The notes under the pieces were generated by a model, which was given only the letters and a program-made list of their open reading frames with translations, was not told the origin of the DNA and did not search any database. Position numbers and translations under genes: made by a program. This document shows positions 41,521 through 50,852 of a DNA stretch of 64,000 nt, piece by piece. Every line of letters begins with the position of its first letter. Position 1 is the first letter of the stretch. The stretch lies in the NCBI RefSeq assembly GCF_041361345.1, contig NZ_JBGKAD010000001.1, forward strand, positions 2,852,001 to 2,916,000, in the 5' to 3' direction. The stretch comes from Halobaculum sp. MBLA0147. GTDB lineage: Archaea; Halobacteriota; Halobacteria; Halobacteriales; Haloferacaceae.

Positions 41521-43216
41521 GGACCCGACGCCGACGGCAGACGGCGGTGGGGCGGACGACGAGACGGCGTTCGACGGGAGGACGGCCGTCGACGACCGCG
41601 TGGCGCCCGACGGGAGGACGGCCGTCGACGACCGCGTGGCGCCCGACGGGGGAACGGCCGCCGACACCGCGGCGTCCGACGGCGAGACGCAGACCGCCTC
41701 GTTGGGGGACCGCACCGCCAGCGACACGGCCGCGGCGGCGGGCGAGCCGCTGTTGGTCGCCCGGAACCTGGAGAAGTACTACTACGAGAACGACACGATC
41801 GTCGACACGCTGTTGGGGCGGGACCGCCAGAGCGTGAAGGCCGTCGACGGCGTGAACCTGGAGGTGCGCCGCGGCGAGACGCTCGGCCTCGTCGGCGAGT
41901 CGGGCTGTGGGAAGTCGACGACCGGCGAGACGGTGCTCAACCTCCGAGAGCCGACGGGCGGCACCGTGGAGTTCGACGGCCAGGACCTGACGGAGCTGTC
42001 CAGCGACGAGTTGACGGCGTTCCGGAAGCGCGCACAGATCGTCTTCCAGGACCCCTTCTCCAGTCTCGACCCACGGATGACCGTCGGCGACGTGGTCACG
42101 GAGGGGCTGAAGATCCACGGACTCCCCGAGGAGACGCCCGACGGCACGACGAAACGCGAGGCACGCCGCGAGCGAGCCCGCGAACTGCTGGAGCGGGTCG
42201 GGCTCTCCGCCGACCAGGTGGACCGCTACCCCCACGAGTTCTCCGGGGGTCAGCGCCAGCGCGTCGGCATCGCCCGGGCGCTCGCCCTCGATCCGGAGTT
42301 CGTCGTGCTGGACGAGCCGGTGTCGGCACTGGACGTGTCGGTGCAGGCGCAGATTCTCAACCTGTTGGACGACCTCCAAGAGGAGTACGGGCTGACGTAC
42401 CTGTTCATCGCCCACGACCTCAGCGTCGTCCGGCACATCTGCGACCGTGTGGCGGTGATGTACCTCGGCGAGGTCGTCGAGCGGGGCGAGACCGACGACA
42501 TCTTCGACAGTCCGCGGCACCCGTACACGGAGGCGCTGTTGGAGTCGGTGCCGCGAGCCGACACGAGCGAACAGGGCCGGCGGGTCGAGCCGCTGCCGGG
42601 CGACGTGCCGTCCCCGCGGAACCCGCCCTCTGGGTGTCGCTTCCGGACGCGGTGTCCGGAGGTGATCCCGCCCGCGGGCGTCGCCACCGAACAGTCCGCG
42701 TACCGATCCGTGTTGACGTTCCGCGACCGCCTCGAACGCGGCGAGTTCGGCGCCGAGCGGTTCCGCAGCGGCGGCGAGTACGCCGACGGCGAGGCGAGCG
42801 GAGGCGCCTCCGGTGGTGGCAGTGCCGCCGAGGTGGACGGCACGGCTGCCGACGACGAGGCGTTCAAGCGGGCGGTCCGCGCGGAGTTCGGCCTGGACGG
42901 GTTGACGGGTGCCGACGAGGACACCGTCGAGGACGCCCTCGAGATCCTCGCGAACGGCCGCGAGGCGGAGGCCGCCGAGCGGCTGACGGACCGTTTCGAG
43001 TCCGTCTGCGAGCGCGAGGCGCCGGCCGAACACGACCACGGCGACGGACAGGTGGCGGCGTGTCACCTGTACCGCGACGACGAGCACGACGACACCGACG
43101 ACGAGCCGCCGACCGAACCGGACATCGAGTCCGCGTTCGGCGGGGTGCCGTCCGGGGCCGCCGCGACGGAGTCGACTGCGGCCGGCGGCGACGACGACCC
43201 CGTGGACGGGGCGTGA
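41513..43216 (+). CDS. dppF: Dipeptide ABC transporter ATP-binding protein, DppF type, with long insertions
   Basis: 567 residues against about 330 usually. Residues 1-80 are an acidic extension with a 14-residue repeat ([12 protein letters not shown], twice plus a partial; a 42-bp DNA repeat near 41574-41655). The ATPase core is normal: Walker [10 protein letters not shown], signature F-S-G-G-Q-R-Q-R, Walker [13 protein letters not shown]. The C-terminal cysteine motif is split: G-C-R-F-R-T-R-C-P at one end and V-C-E-R-E-A-P / V-A-A-C-H-L-Y about 125 residues later. The insertion is helical and acidic. ATG 41513 lies eight bases inside dppD. Confidence 0.9.
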   Translation: MTEDPTPTADGGGADDETAFDGRTAVDDRVAPDGRTAVDDRVAPDGGTAADTAASDGETQTASLGDRTASDTAAAAGEPLLVARNLEKYYYENDTIVDTLLGRDRQSVKAVDGVNLEVRRGETLGLVGESGCGKSTTGETVLNLREPTGGTVEFDGQDLTELSSDELTAFRKRAQIVFQDPFSSLDPRMTVGDVVTEGLKIHGLPEETPDGTTKREARRERARELLERVGLSADQVDRYPHEFSGGQRQRVGIARALALDPEFVVLDEPVSALDVSVQAQILNLLDDLQEEYGLTYLFIAHDLSVVRHICDRVAVMYLGEVVERGETDDIFDSPRHPYTEALLESVPRADTSEQGRRVEPLPGDVPSPRNPPSGCRFRTRCPEVIPPAGVATEQSAYRSVLTFRDRLERGEFGAERFRSGGEYADGEASGGASGGGSAAEVDGTAADDEAFKRAVRAEFGLDGLTGADEDTVEDALEILANGREAEAAERLTDRFESVCEREAPAEHDHGDGQVAACHLYRDDEHDDTDDEPPTEPDIESAFGGVPSGAAATESTAAGGDDDPVDGA

Positions 43217-43331
43217 CACTCGCCGAAGTGGGTACCGGAACGCCGTCACCGCTCCACGGCGCCTGCGGGCGGGTCTGCCGGCTCCCGTCTCGAACCGCAA
43301 CGCCTTCGGAGAGTGGTGGCGAACCGCGGTC

Positions 43332-44291
43332 GTGAGCAGGTACAGAGACGCCGGGCTGTTCCTCGCGCTCGCGGCGGCGTGGGGGACGGCGTTCGTCGCG
43401 ATCAAGGCCGGGCTCGGGACGCCGACGGCACCGGCGGGCTTCTTCGAGACGCCGGTGTTGTTCGCCGCGCTCCGGTTCGACCTCGCCGGGCTGTTGATGC
43501 TCGGGTACGCCGCCGTGGTGGCGTCGGACCCGATCCCACGTGGCCGGCGCGCGTGGGCAGCCGTCGGCGTCGGTGCGGTCCTCATCATCGCTGGCTACCA
43601 CGCGCTGTTGTTCGTCGGCGAGACGGACCCGGCGGTGACCAGCGCCGCCGCAGCGGTGATCGTGAGTCTCAACCCGGTGTTGACGACCGGCTTCTCCCGA
43701 CTGTTGCTCCCCGAGGAGTCGCTCGGACTCGTCGGCGCGGGCGGGCTCCTCGTCGGGTTGCTCGGCGCCGTCGTGTTGGCGAACCCGGACCCGTCGGCGC
43801 TGCTCTCCGGTGGTGCCGTCGCGAAGGGGCTGGTGTTCGCTGCCGTCACGGCGTTCGCGCTCGGCTCGGTCGTCACGGAGCGACTCGACGCGGGTGTCGA
43901 GATCGAGACCGTCGAGGCGTGGTCGATGGTGCTCGGTGCCGCGTTGCTCCACCTCGCGGCCGTGGGACTCGGGGAGAGCCCCGGCGACGTGCGCTGGACC
44001 GCGACGGCGCTCGGTGCGCTCGGCTTCCTCGCGGTCGTCGCCTCCGCCGGTGGGTTCCTGATCTACTTCACGCTGCTCGATCGCCTCGGCTCCGTGGAGA
44101 TCAACCTCGTCTCGTACGTCGTTCCGCCGTTCGCGGCGGTGACCGGCTGGCTACTGCTCGGCGAGACGCCCACCGTCGCGACCTGGGCCGGGTTCGGCCT
44201 CGTCGTCGTCGGGTTCGGACTGCTGAAACGGCGGGTGTTGCGGGCGGAGGTGAAGCGACTCCGCGGACGTGGCGTCGGACCCGGCGACTGA
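43332..44291 (+). CDS. EamA/DMT family transporter
   Basis: 319 residues from GTG 43332, ten hydrophobic helices in two five-helix EamA repeats (first repeat from A-A-A-W-G-T-A-F-V-A-I-K, second from A-K-G-L-V-F-A-A-V-T-A-F-A-L-G). Drug/metabolite exporters of this family move amino acids or metabolites outward. The end of each repeat has the typical P-L-x-A-x-x-x-x-x-L-L-G-E pattern (here V-P-P-F-A-A-V-T-G-W-L-L-L-G-E). It lies 115 nt after the Dpp operon, with no obvious promoter, so read-through is possible. The substrate is unknown. Confidence 0.88.
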   Translation: MSRYRDAGLFLALAAAWGTAFVAIKAGLGTPTAPAGFFETPVLFAALRFDLAGLLMLGYAAVVASDPIPRGRRAWAAVGVGAVLIIAGYHALLFVGETDPAVTSAAAAVIVSLNPVLTTGFSRLLLPEESLGLVGAGGLLVGLLGAVVLANPDPSALLSGGAVAKGLVFAAVTAFALGSVVTERLDAGVEIETVEAWSMVLGAALLHLAAVGLGESPGDVRWTATALGALGFLAVVASAGGFLIYFTLLDRLGSVEINLVSYVVPPFAAVTGWLLLGETPTVATWAGFGLVVVGFGLLKRRVLRAEVKRLRGRGVGPGD

Positions 44292-44509
44292 CACGGGCGG
44301 CTCACCCCGAATTCGGTCCACGATCAGTGATCGGTGTCAGAAAGAGTCTCTGCTGCTCTTGAACGGTCTCGGCGGTTCTAAAGCCGTCGTAAAACGATGC
44401 GTGGCTCCGACTAGTGGGCGTGAATCGGGGCGAATCTACCGGAACCCTCTGGCGGCTATATGTACACGGGGGTGGTACGTGGTAGTGGGCACACCCGCCC
44501 GGACAACCG
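44292..44509. other. Lower-GC non-coding spacer
   Basis: About 218 bases. It holds gatcagtgatcg (44322-44333, an inverted repeat), an AT-rich region ttctaaagccgtcgtaaaacg (near 44374-44395) and a strong TATA-like ctatatgtac (44456-44465) some 50 nt before the small membrane protein gene. The composition differs from adjacent coding DNA. I cannot assign a function. Confidence 0.45.
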
Positions 44510-44761
44510 ATGCCGCCCTCCACCACCACCGAGTTCGAACGCATCGTCCGCTCGATCACGCGCGCCGGGACGCGACTCCCGACCGGGAGCGCGCTGGCAC
44601 CGCTCAGAGCAGCGAGCTTCTACACGGCCATCGCGCTCCCGTTCGTCTACTTGCCGCTGATCGCGACCGGGCTCTCGGTCGAGAACGCACCGCTGGTCGC
44701 CGCCCTCGTCGCCGCCAACGTCGTGACACTGGTCCTCGGTCACGGCTACGGCGCCGACTGA
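44510..44761 (+). CDS. Small two-helix membrane protein
   Basis: 83 residues. A short amphipathic N-terminus (F-E-R-I-V-R-S-I-T-R) precedes two hydrophobic segments (about 34-54 and 58-78) ending G-H-G-Y-G-A-D. No known motif. A TATA-like ctatatgtac about 50 nt upstream would give a short leader. The gene may be a haloarchaeal conserved hypothetical; I do not recognise it by name. Confidence 0.55.
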   Translation: MPPSTTTEFERIVRSITRAGTRLPTGSALAPLRAASFYTAIALPFVYLPLIATGLSVENAPLVAALVAANVVTLVLGHGYGAD

Positions 44762-44839
44762 CGGCGACCACTCCGCTCACTCCCGCTCCTCGACTCCCTC
44801 CCGATAGTCACTCCGCTCGGGATGGGACCCGACGACGAC

Positions 44840-46033
44840 TCACTCCGCCAGCGCCGCGTCGAAGGCCGACTGCAGGTCACGCTTCATGTCCGCGACGTGT
44901 TCGACACCGACGCTCACGCGGATCAGCCCGTCCGTCAACCCCGCCGCGAGCCGCTCCTCGCGCGGGATCGCGGCGTGGGTCATCGCCGCCGGCTGTTCGA
45001 TCAGACTCTCGACGCCACCGAGCGACTCCGCGAGGGTGAACACCTCCGTCTCCTCGACGACCGTGGACGCCTGCTCCAGCGTCCCGTCGAACTCGAAGGA
45101 GAGCATCCCGCCGAAGTCGTCCATCTGGGCGGCCGCGAGCTCGTGTTGCGGGTGACTCTCCAGGCCGGGGTAGTACACCTCGTCGACGGCGTCGTGGTCT
45201 GCGAGCCACTCTGCGAGCGTCCGGGCGTTCTCGCAGTGGCGGTCCATCCGCACCGGGAGTGTCTTCGTCCCGCGGAGCACGAGGAAACAGTCGAACGGGG
45301 ACGGCGTCGCCCCCACGGAGTTCTGGTAGAAGCCGATCTGCTCGTCCAGCTCCTCGTCGTCCGTGATCAGGGCGCCGCCGACCACGTCAGAGTGGCCGCC
45401 GAGGTACTTCGTCAGCGAGTGTGACACCACGTCCGCGCCGAGTTCCAGCGGCCGCTGGAGGTACGGCGTCGCGAACGTGTTGTCGACGACACACAACGCG
45501 TCGTGGGCGTGGGCGAGGTCTGCGAGCGCACCCACGTCGTTGACCTGCATCAGCGGGTTCGTCGGCGTCTCCACCCACACCAACTCGGTCGACTCCCGCA
45601 TCGCGTCGCCGACGGCGTCGTGGTCCGTCGTGTCGACGAAGTCGAACTCGAGGTCGTAGTCCTCGTACACCTGTGTGAAGATCCGGTGTGTGCCGCCGTA
45701 CACGTCGTCGCCCGCGACGACGTGGTCGCCCGCCTCCAGCAGGTTCAGGATGGTGTTGATCGCACCCATCCCCGAGGAGAACGCGCGGCCGTACTCGCCA
45801 CCCTCCAGCGCGGCGAGGTTCTCCTCCAAGTCGGTCCGGGTCGGGTTCCCCGTCCGAGAGTACTCGTAGCCGCGGTGGTCGCCGGGACCGTCCTGCTCGT
45901 AGGTGGAGTTGGCGTAGATTGGCGTCATCAACGCGCCGTTGTCGGCGTCCGGCTCCTGTCCGGCGTGGATCGCGTCCGTCTCGATGTGGAACTCGGGGGT
46001 CTCGTCGCTCCGCTCGTCGGGTGACTCGTCCAT
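44840..46033 (-). CDS. metB: Cystathionine gamma-synthase/lyase (Cys/Met metabolism PLP enzyme)
   Basis: 397 residues, PLP-dependent trans-sulfuration family. It is complete: [18 protein letters not shown], the phosphate-binding [23 protein letters not shown] and the PLP lysine in [13 protein letters not shown]. The end R-V-S-V-G-V-E-H-V is typical. Synthase (O-acylhomoserine plus cysteine) and lyase activities cannot be told apart by motif; the symbol is tentative. The gene is monocistronic. Confidence 0.9.
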   Translation of the reverse strand: MDESPDERSDETPEFHIETDAIHAGQEPDADNGALMTPIYANSTYEQDGPGDHRGYEYSRTGNPTRTDLEENLAALEGGEYGRAFSSGMGAINTILNLLEAGDHVVAGDDVYGGTHRIFTQVYEDYDLEFDFVDTTDHDAVGDAMRESTELVWVETPTNPLMQVNDVGALADLAHAHDALCVVDNTFATPYLQRPLELGADVVSHSLTKYLGGHSDVVGGALITDDEELDEQIGFYQNSVGATPSPFDCFLVLRGTKTLPVRMDRHCENARTLAEWLADHDAVDEVYYPGLESHPQHELAAAQMDDFGGMLSFEFDGTLEQASTVVEETEVFTLAESLGGVESLIEQPAAMTHAAIPREERLAAGLTDGLIRVSVGVEHVADMKRDLQSAFDAALAE

Positions 46034-46260
46034 GCTCGTCGTTCGCGCGGTCGGGTGTTGTGTCTGTCGGGAACGGACTCGTGCCCGTCGGAGGCGGACT
46101 CGTGGCGGGCCAGACTCGTGCCTGTCGAGAGCGGACTCATGGCGATGGATCGGACTCGTGGGGTCGGCCCGACCCCGTGCCGGTGGATCGGCCGTGACTC
46201 GCCGCGGACGAGACGGGACCGACGGGGAGACGCCTCGTAGCGCTTAAATCGGCAGACCCG
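46034..46260. repeat. Spacer with degenerate ggactcgtg repeats
   Basis: The gap between metB and the aMBF1 gene contains at least five degenerate copies of a short unit around ggactcgtg, beginning near 46074, 46099, 46121, 46133 and 46152. Spacing is irregular, so this is decayed compared with the arrays elsewhere. TATA-like gcgcttaaat (46241-46250) of the next gene lies at its end. Confidence 0.55.
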
Positions 46261-46271
46261 GAACAGTTCGT

Positions 46272-46796
46272 ATGGCCAAGTACTCGACGGGCGGCTCGGG
46301 CTCCGCCGGGTCCGGCGACGCCTGCGAACTCTGCGGACGCGAAGACGCGAACCTCTCGCGGGAGAACGTCGCCGGTGCGAACCTGCTCGTCTGTGGCGAC
46401 TGCGCGCCACACGGCGACGGCGGCGACGACCGCGGTGGGTCGAGCGGCGACGCCTCCGGCACCGGTGGCGACGAGCCGGAGCCGTCCGCTCGCAAGCGGG
46501 CCGCACAGAACGCCGCGGGCGTGTACGACGCCTCGCAGGCGAACCCCGACTGGGTCGAGGAGGGGACCGACTACGAGGACGACCGGCTCCCGTACCTCGT
46601 CTCCGACTACGGGGAGGCGGCCGAACGTGCCCGCCAGGACGCCGGGCTCACCGTCGAGGAGCTGGCGGCGGAACTCGGCCTCGACGAGGACGACGTGCTC
46701 GCCGTCGAACAGGGTCGCGCGGCCCGCGCGAACGTCGGCGGCTCCGTCGTCGAACGACTGGAGGAGTTCCTCGACACGGAACTGATCGACGAGTAG
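46272..46796 (+). CDS. Archaeal multiprotein bridging factor aMBF1
   Basis: 174 residues. An N-terminal zinc ribbon with C18-E-L-C21 and C41-G-D-C44 joins, through a glycine/aspartate-rich linker and a conserved D-Y-G-E-A-A-E-R-A-R, a Cro/C1-type helix-turn-helix (about 110-165: L-T-V-E-E-L-A-A-E-L-G-L-D-E-D-D-V-L-A-V-E-Q-G). aMBF1 is the archaeal homologue of eukaryotic MBF1, linked to basal transcription and ribosomes. The ATG follows a TATA-like cttaaat by 27 nt. The linker is more acidic than usual. Confidence 0.9.
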   Translation: MAKYSTGGSGSAGSGDACELCGREDANLSRENVAGANLLVCGDCAPHGDGGDDRGGSSGDASGTGGDEPEPSARKRAAQNAAGVYDASQANPDWVEEGTDYEDDRLPYLVSDYGEAAERARQDAGLTVEELAAELGLDEDDVLAVEQGRAARANVGGSVVERLEEFLDTELIDE

Positions 46797-46883
46797 CGGC
46801 GACCGCGACCAGTCGCGGCGACTGTGACGAGTGGCGGACCGCGACGGGTGGCTTCTTGTAGGCCGCGCACCTCCCGACCGGGT

Positions 46884-48095
46884 ATGACGAGTTCACTCGC
46901 ACCGGCGGAGCCGACGGTGCGCGAGTTCGAGGCGACGGTCGAGGCGGTCGACGGCACCAGCGTGCGACTCTCGGAGACGTACTTCTACCCGGCGTCGGGC
47001 GGACAACCCGCCGACCGCGGCACACTGGGCGAGACGGCGGTGCACCACGTCGCCGAGGGAGGAGAGGGGAACGACGAGAGCGAGGGTGTCGTCCACGAAC
47101 TCGCGGAGCCGCCGAGGTTCGAGGCTGGCGACACGGTGGTCGGCACGATCGACGACGACTTCCGGACGTACTGTACCCGTGCTCACACCGCGAGCCACGT
47201 CCTGTACGGCGCGGGCCGACACCTCCTCGACGAGTTGGGGTACGGCGGGTTCGACATCGGGACGGAGACGGTCCGGGTCGACTTCACCACGCCGACGGAG
47301 ATCGACGACGAGACGCTTGTGGAGTTGGAGCGACTCGCGAACCGCGCGGTGTGGGAGGCTCGCCCGGTCTCGTGGGAGACCGTCCCGGTCGCCGAGGCTC
47401 GATCCCGCGAGGAGGTGTCGTTCAACACGAAGACGGAGGAGGGAGTCATGGCCGACGCCGACACCGTGCGGGTCGTCACCGTCGACGGGTGGGACTGGGC
47501 GGCCTGTGGCGGCACACACGTCCGGAACACGAGCGAGATCGGTCCGGTGACGGTGACGGACCGCTCGAACCCCGGCGAGGGGATGACTCGTGTGGAGTTC
47601 GCCGTCGGGCCGACGGGAATCGACCGGCGCGCGACGGTCCACGAGAACGCCCGCCGCGCCGCGACGACACTCGACGCGAACCTGGAGACGCTGCCAGAGG
47701 AGGCGACGGCACTGCGCGAGCGCGCCGACGAGTTGGCCGCCGAGGTCGAGTCGCTGCGGACGGCGGCCGTCGACGCGGCGGTGGCGGACCTCCCGACGGT
47801 GGACCGCGACGGCACGACGTGGCGCGTCGGGACGGTGACGGCCGACGATCCGAACGTCGTCGGCGAGTGTGCACAAGAGCGCGTCGGCGACGAGGCGGCC
47901 GTGATCGCCGCGGTCGAGAGCGGCGCGGCCCCGTTCCTCGTCGTCGCCTCCGACGGCAGCGTCGACGCCGGTGCGGTGGTCGCCGACGCCACCGACGAGT
48001 TCGGCGGCGGTGGCGGCGGTGGCCCGACGTTCGCACAGGGCGGTGGACTCGGTGCCGACGGCGAGACCGTCGCGGCGTGGCTGCGGGAGGGGTGA
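46884..48095 (+). CDS. alaX: Alanyl-tRNA editing protein AlaX (long form)
   Basis: 403 residues. It removes serine or glycine mischarged onto tRNA-Ala. Zinc ligands: H-T-A-S-H and C-G-G-T-H-V-R-N-T; the start F-Y-P-A-S-G-G-Q-P-A-D-R-G is the family glycine-rich motif. The C-terminal part, with a coiled helix (E-L-A-A-E-V-E-S-L-R) and F-G-G-G-G-G-G-G-P-T-F-A-Q-G-G, is a DHHA1-like domain, making this an AlaX-L form. ATG 46884 is chosen because homology starts shortly after it. It follows aMBF1 by 88 nt and may share its transcript. Confidence 0.9.
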   Translation: MTSSLAPAEPTVREFEATVEAVDGTSVRLSETYFYPASGGQPADRGTLGETAVHHVAEGGEGNDESEGVVHELAEPPRFEAGDTVVGTIDDDFRTYCTRAHTASHVLYGAGRHLLDELGYGGFDIGTETVRVDFTTPTEIDDETLVELERLANRAVWEARPVSWETVPVAEARSREEVSFNTKTEEGVMADADTVRVVTVDGWDWAACGGTHVRNTSEIGPVTVTDRSNPGEGMTRVEFAVGPTGIDRRATVHENARRAATTLDANLETLPEEATALRERADELAAEVESLRTAAVDAAVADLPTVDRDGTTWRVGTVTADDPNVVGECAQERVGDEAAVIAAVESGAAPFLVVASDGSVDAGAVVADATDEFGGGGGGGPTFAQGGGLGADGETVAAWLREG

Positions 48096-48235
48096 CGACC
48101 GCCGGAGTACTGTCGGCTGCGCGACCACGCGACGATCCGAAGACGTTCACTCGCGTCCGAAGTACGAGTTCCGTCGCGTGAGCGGCGGTGCGGGTGGCTC
48201 GCAGGAGTTAACTCCGCGGCTGCGAACCGTGTGGT

Positions 48236-49390
48236 ATGAGCGACGTGTTCTCGAGTCTGGACTCGGCACTCTCCGAGGAGACGCGGGCGATCCGCGACGT
48301 GGTCCGCGAGTTCGCGGTGGAGGAGGTCCGTCCCGGCGCCCAGGAGGCCGACGAGCGGGAGGAGTTCCCGGAGGACGTGTGGGACGGGCTCGCGGAGATC
48401 GACCTCACCGGACTCACGGTGCCGACGGAGTACGGCGGGTACGGCGCGGACCGCGAGACGTACGCCGTCGTCAACGAGGAGATCGCGTACGGCCAGTTGG
48501 CGGTCGCGACGGCGCTGTCGGTCCACTGTCTCGCGACGGAGTGTATCGCGGAGTTCGGCACGGAGACGCAACGCGAGGAGTGGCTCCCCTCGATGGCAGA
48601 GGGGCGACCGGTCGGCGCGTTCTGTCTCTCGGAGCCGGACGCTGGCTCGAACCCCGCGGAGATGTCGACGGTCGCCGAGCGGGACGGCGACGAGTACGTG
48701 CTGTCCGGAGAGAAGCAGTGGATCACCAACGGGGAGCGAGCGGGCGTGTACGTCGTGTTCGCGAAGACGGACGCCGGCGACCCCGGCTCGATCACGCAGT
48801 TCCTCGTCCCCGCGGACTTCGACGGCGTCGAGGTGGGACGCAAAGAGGAGAAACTGGGGCTGCGTGCCTCGGACACGACGCAGATGCACTTCCACGACGT
48901 GCGACTCCCGGAGGCGTACCGGCTCACGCCGGAGGGTGAGGGGCTCTCGGCGGCGTTCCGCGCGCTCACCGGCGGCCGGGTCGGGATCGCGGCCCAGGCG
49001 GTCGGGCTGGCGCAGGCGGCCTTCGACGAGGCGAAGGCGTACGCGAGCGATCGCGAGCAGTTCGACCGGTCCATCGACCAGATCCAGAGCGTCCGGCACA
49101 AGTTCTCGGAGATGGCGACGCAGATCCAGGCGGCTCGCCTGCTCGTCCGGGAGGCGGCCCGCCAGGGGGACGCCGGGCAGGACAACCGGGCGACGGCGTC
49201 GATGGCGAAGTACTTCGCCAGCGAGGCGGCGATGGACGTGACCAACGAGGCCGTCCAGATCCACGGCGGCTACGGCTACACGACGGACTTCGACGTGGAA
49301 CGGTTCTACCGTGACGCGAAGATCACGACGATCTACGAGGGCACCACGGAGATTCAGAAGAAGATCCTCGCACGGGAACTGCTCGACTGA
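48236..49390 (+). CDS. Acyl-CoA dehydrogenase
   Basis: 384 residues, full-length FAD-dependent acyl-CoA dehydrogenase. Signatures: A-F-C-L-S-E-P-D-A-G-S-N (FAD/substrate), E-K-Q-W-I-T-N, and the C-terminal Q-I-H-G-G-Y-G-Y, with catalytic Glu in I-Y-E-G-T-T-E-I-Q near residue 370, the position of short/medium-chain enzymes. It introduces the alpha-beta double bond in fatty-acid or branched-chain acyl-CoA oxidation, passing electrons to ETF. TATA-like gagttaactcc (48205-48215) lies about 26 nt before the ATG. No beta-oxidation partners are adjacent. Confidence 0.92.
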   Translation: MSDVFSSLDSALSEETRAIRDVVREFAVEEVRPGAQEADEREEFPEDVWDGLAEIDLTGLTVPTEYGGYGADRETYAVVNEEIAYGQLAVATALSVHCLATECIAEFGTETQREEWLPSMAEGRPVGAFCLSEPDAGSNPAEMSTVAERDGDEYVLSGEKQWITNGERAGVYVVFAKTDAGDPGSITQFLVPADFDGVEVGRKEEKLGLRASDTTQMHFHDVRLPEAYRLTPEGEGLSAAFRALTGGRVGIAAQAVGLAQAAFDEAKAYASDREQFDRSIDQIQSVRHKFSEMATQIQAARLLVREAARQGDAGQDNRATASMAKYFASEAAMDVTNEAVQIHGGYGYTTDFDVERFYRDAKITTIYEGTTEIQKKILARELLD

Positions 49391-49457
49391 GCACGAGCGA
49401 GCGGGATGCATCGGGTTTCCACCGGTCGTCCGCCGTCTGCGCTCCCGGCGACCCGCG

Positions 49458-50195
49458 TCACGACTCGTCGGTGTTCGGGCCGAACAGCCGCCACCAGAGG
49501 CGTCGCGCTCTGCCCCACTCCGCGTCGACCACGGCGTCTGGGTTGTAGGCTCTGGTCCGTGGGTTCTCGAGGAGTGCGACCGCGTCGAGCTCGAACTCGA
49601 CGAGTTTCAGGAAGACGAGACCACAGCCTGCCTGAGCGATCGCCAACAGCACGGTCCACGTGATCGAGTCGGTTCCGGTGTCCGGGATCCAGTGCGGTGT
49701 GACCACGTCGACGAACCGGACTCCCTCTTCCACCCCAGAGGAACTACCGTCGGCGAGCAACGCGAACACCACTCCGGGCTCGTACGGCGAGACGACTAGA
49801 CCGACGACCACGAGCAGCGTCAAACAGAAGTGCCACCACAACGACAGGCGTGTCACGCCCTCGTTCGCGACTCGTTCGTACGCACCGAGTTCGTAGACCG
49901 GTAGCGACGCCGAGAGGAGAACCATCACGGCCCCGACGGTCAAGGCCGTGACTCCAGGGCGTGACTGTAACACGAGCACGTATCCCGCAGTGAACAGGAA
50001 CAGGTTTGCGGCGTGAACCGCTACCAACCGCCCCACCTGCGGCCAAAGGCCCCAGATTCGCAGCCCGAAGATCGGTGTCGTTCCGGGGTCGCGACGACGT
50101 GCGAACGACGACAGTTCGAGGACCGCGAGGAGCAACACCGACACGCTCGTCGTCAGCGATCCCGGATCGATTCCAGCCACGATCTGTCTCGACAC
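49458..50195 (-). CDS. Uncharacterised haloarchaeal membrane protein
   Basis: 245 residues from GTG 50195. About five to six hydrophobic helices; conserved-looking W-W-H-F-C-L-T-L and V-T-P-H-W-I-P-D segments, and a charged cytoplasmic tail (D-A-E-W-G-R-A-R-R-L-W-W-R-L). The start is set by TATA-like tattaac (50216-50222) about 24 nt upstream; the frame itself extends to 50279. Base composition is less GC-rich than its neighbours, and no family is recognised, so it may be recently acquired. Confidence 0.65.
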   Translation of the reverse strand: MSRQIVAGIDPGSLTTSVSVLLLAVLELSSFARRRDPGTTPIFGLRIWGLWPQVGRLVAVHAANLFLFTAGYVLVLQSRPGVTALTVGAVMVLLSASLPVYELGAYERVANEGVTRLSLWWHFCLTLLVVVGLVVSPYEPGVVFALLADGSSSGVEEGVRFVDVVTPHWIPDTGTDSITWTVLLAIAQAGCGLVFLKLVEFELDAVALLENPRTRAYNPDAVVDAEWGRARRLWWRLFGPNTDES

Positions 50196-50298
50196 TTGAT
50201 TCTTCTCGAAGAAAGTTAATACATTCGAATCTAAACACAGCCATCGGCCCGGGAGTCGAGCTACCACCCACAGTTTCACCTCGCGTGAATCTCCCCCG

Positions 50299-50308
50299 TT
50301 TTATTACC
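50299..50308 (+). promoter_or_regulatory. TATA box of a winged-helix regulator gene
   Basis: ttttattacc is centred 27 nt before ATG 50331, giving a leaderless transcript; it is the clearest AT element in the region between the divergent genes. Confidence 0.55.
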
Positions 50309-50330
50309 CCTTGTCGCCACCTACCGTTCG

Positions 50331-50678
50331 ATGGCGGACGAAGAGGCGGACCTGGAGACGATCGCCGGGCTGCTCGAAGACGAGTACGCCCGGGCGATCC
50401 TGCGTCACACGAGCGTCGAGCGCCTCTCGGCGTCGGCGCTGGCGGATCGGTGTGACACCTCCAAAGCGACCGCCTACCGCCGGATCGACCGCCTCAAGGA
50501 GCACGACCTCGTGGAGGCCTACCAGGAACTCGACCCGGACGGCCACCACTACGAGACGTTCGTCGCCTCCTTCGAGGAGTTGACCGTCTCGCTCGAGGAC
50601 GGCGAGTTCCACGTGGCCGTCGAACGCAGCACCGACCCGGCGGACCAGCTCACCGACCTGCTCGGCCAACTCAGGTGA
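50331..50678 (+). CDS. ArsR-like winged-helix transcriptional regulator
   Basis: 115 residues. I-A-G-L-L-E-D-E-Y-A-R-A-I-L-R-H-T starts the domain; S-A-S-A-L-A-D-R-C-D-T-S-K-A-T-A-Y-R-R-I-D-R-L is the recognition helix and E-H-D-L-V-E-A-Y-Q-E-L-D-P-D-G-H-H-Y-E-T-F the wing. The end is short, with no ligand-binding domain. The two DUF7521-type membrane proteins downstream on the same strand probably form a module with it; a regulator followed by such proteins is, as I recall, a recurrent haloarchaeal arrangement. No metal-binding cysteine pair is seen. Confidence 0.82.
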   Translation: MADEEADLETIAGLLEDEYARAILRHTSVERLSASALADRCDTSKATAYRRIDRLKEHDLVEAYQELDPDGHHYETFVASFEELTVSLEDGEFHVAVERSTDPADQLTDLLGQLR

Positions 50679-50689
50679 GCCGACGACCG

Positions 50690-50850
50690 AGGGCTCCCCA
50701 CACCGACCACACGACGACACCACGACCACGCGACCACACGAGGACACGACGACACCGCGACCACACGAGGACACCGTGTCCACGACCACACCACGGCCAC
50801 ACCGCGACTACACCACGATCACCCTCCCACGACACACGCCGACACCACCA
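50690..50850. repeat. Degenerate cgaccacac repeats before the DUF7521-type pair
   Basis: The spacer is built of variants of cgaccacacgaggacac and gacgacaccacg (for example near 50733 and 50759), with cytosine/adenine strand bias throughout. Period is irregular, about 26 bp where measurable. It may extend into the first codons of the following gene. Confidence 0.6.
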
Positions 50851-50852
50851 CG

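Noticed and set aside
41099-43588. 829-codon open frame on the minus strand
   Set aside because: Antisense of dppD and dppF; no motif and no promoter.
47183-49411. 742-codon open frame on the minus strand
   Set aside because: Opposite AlaX and acyl-CoA dehydrogenase, both of which have catalytic motifs on the plus strand.
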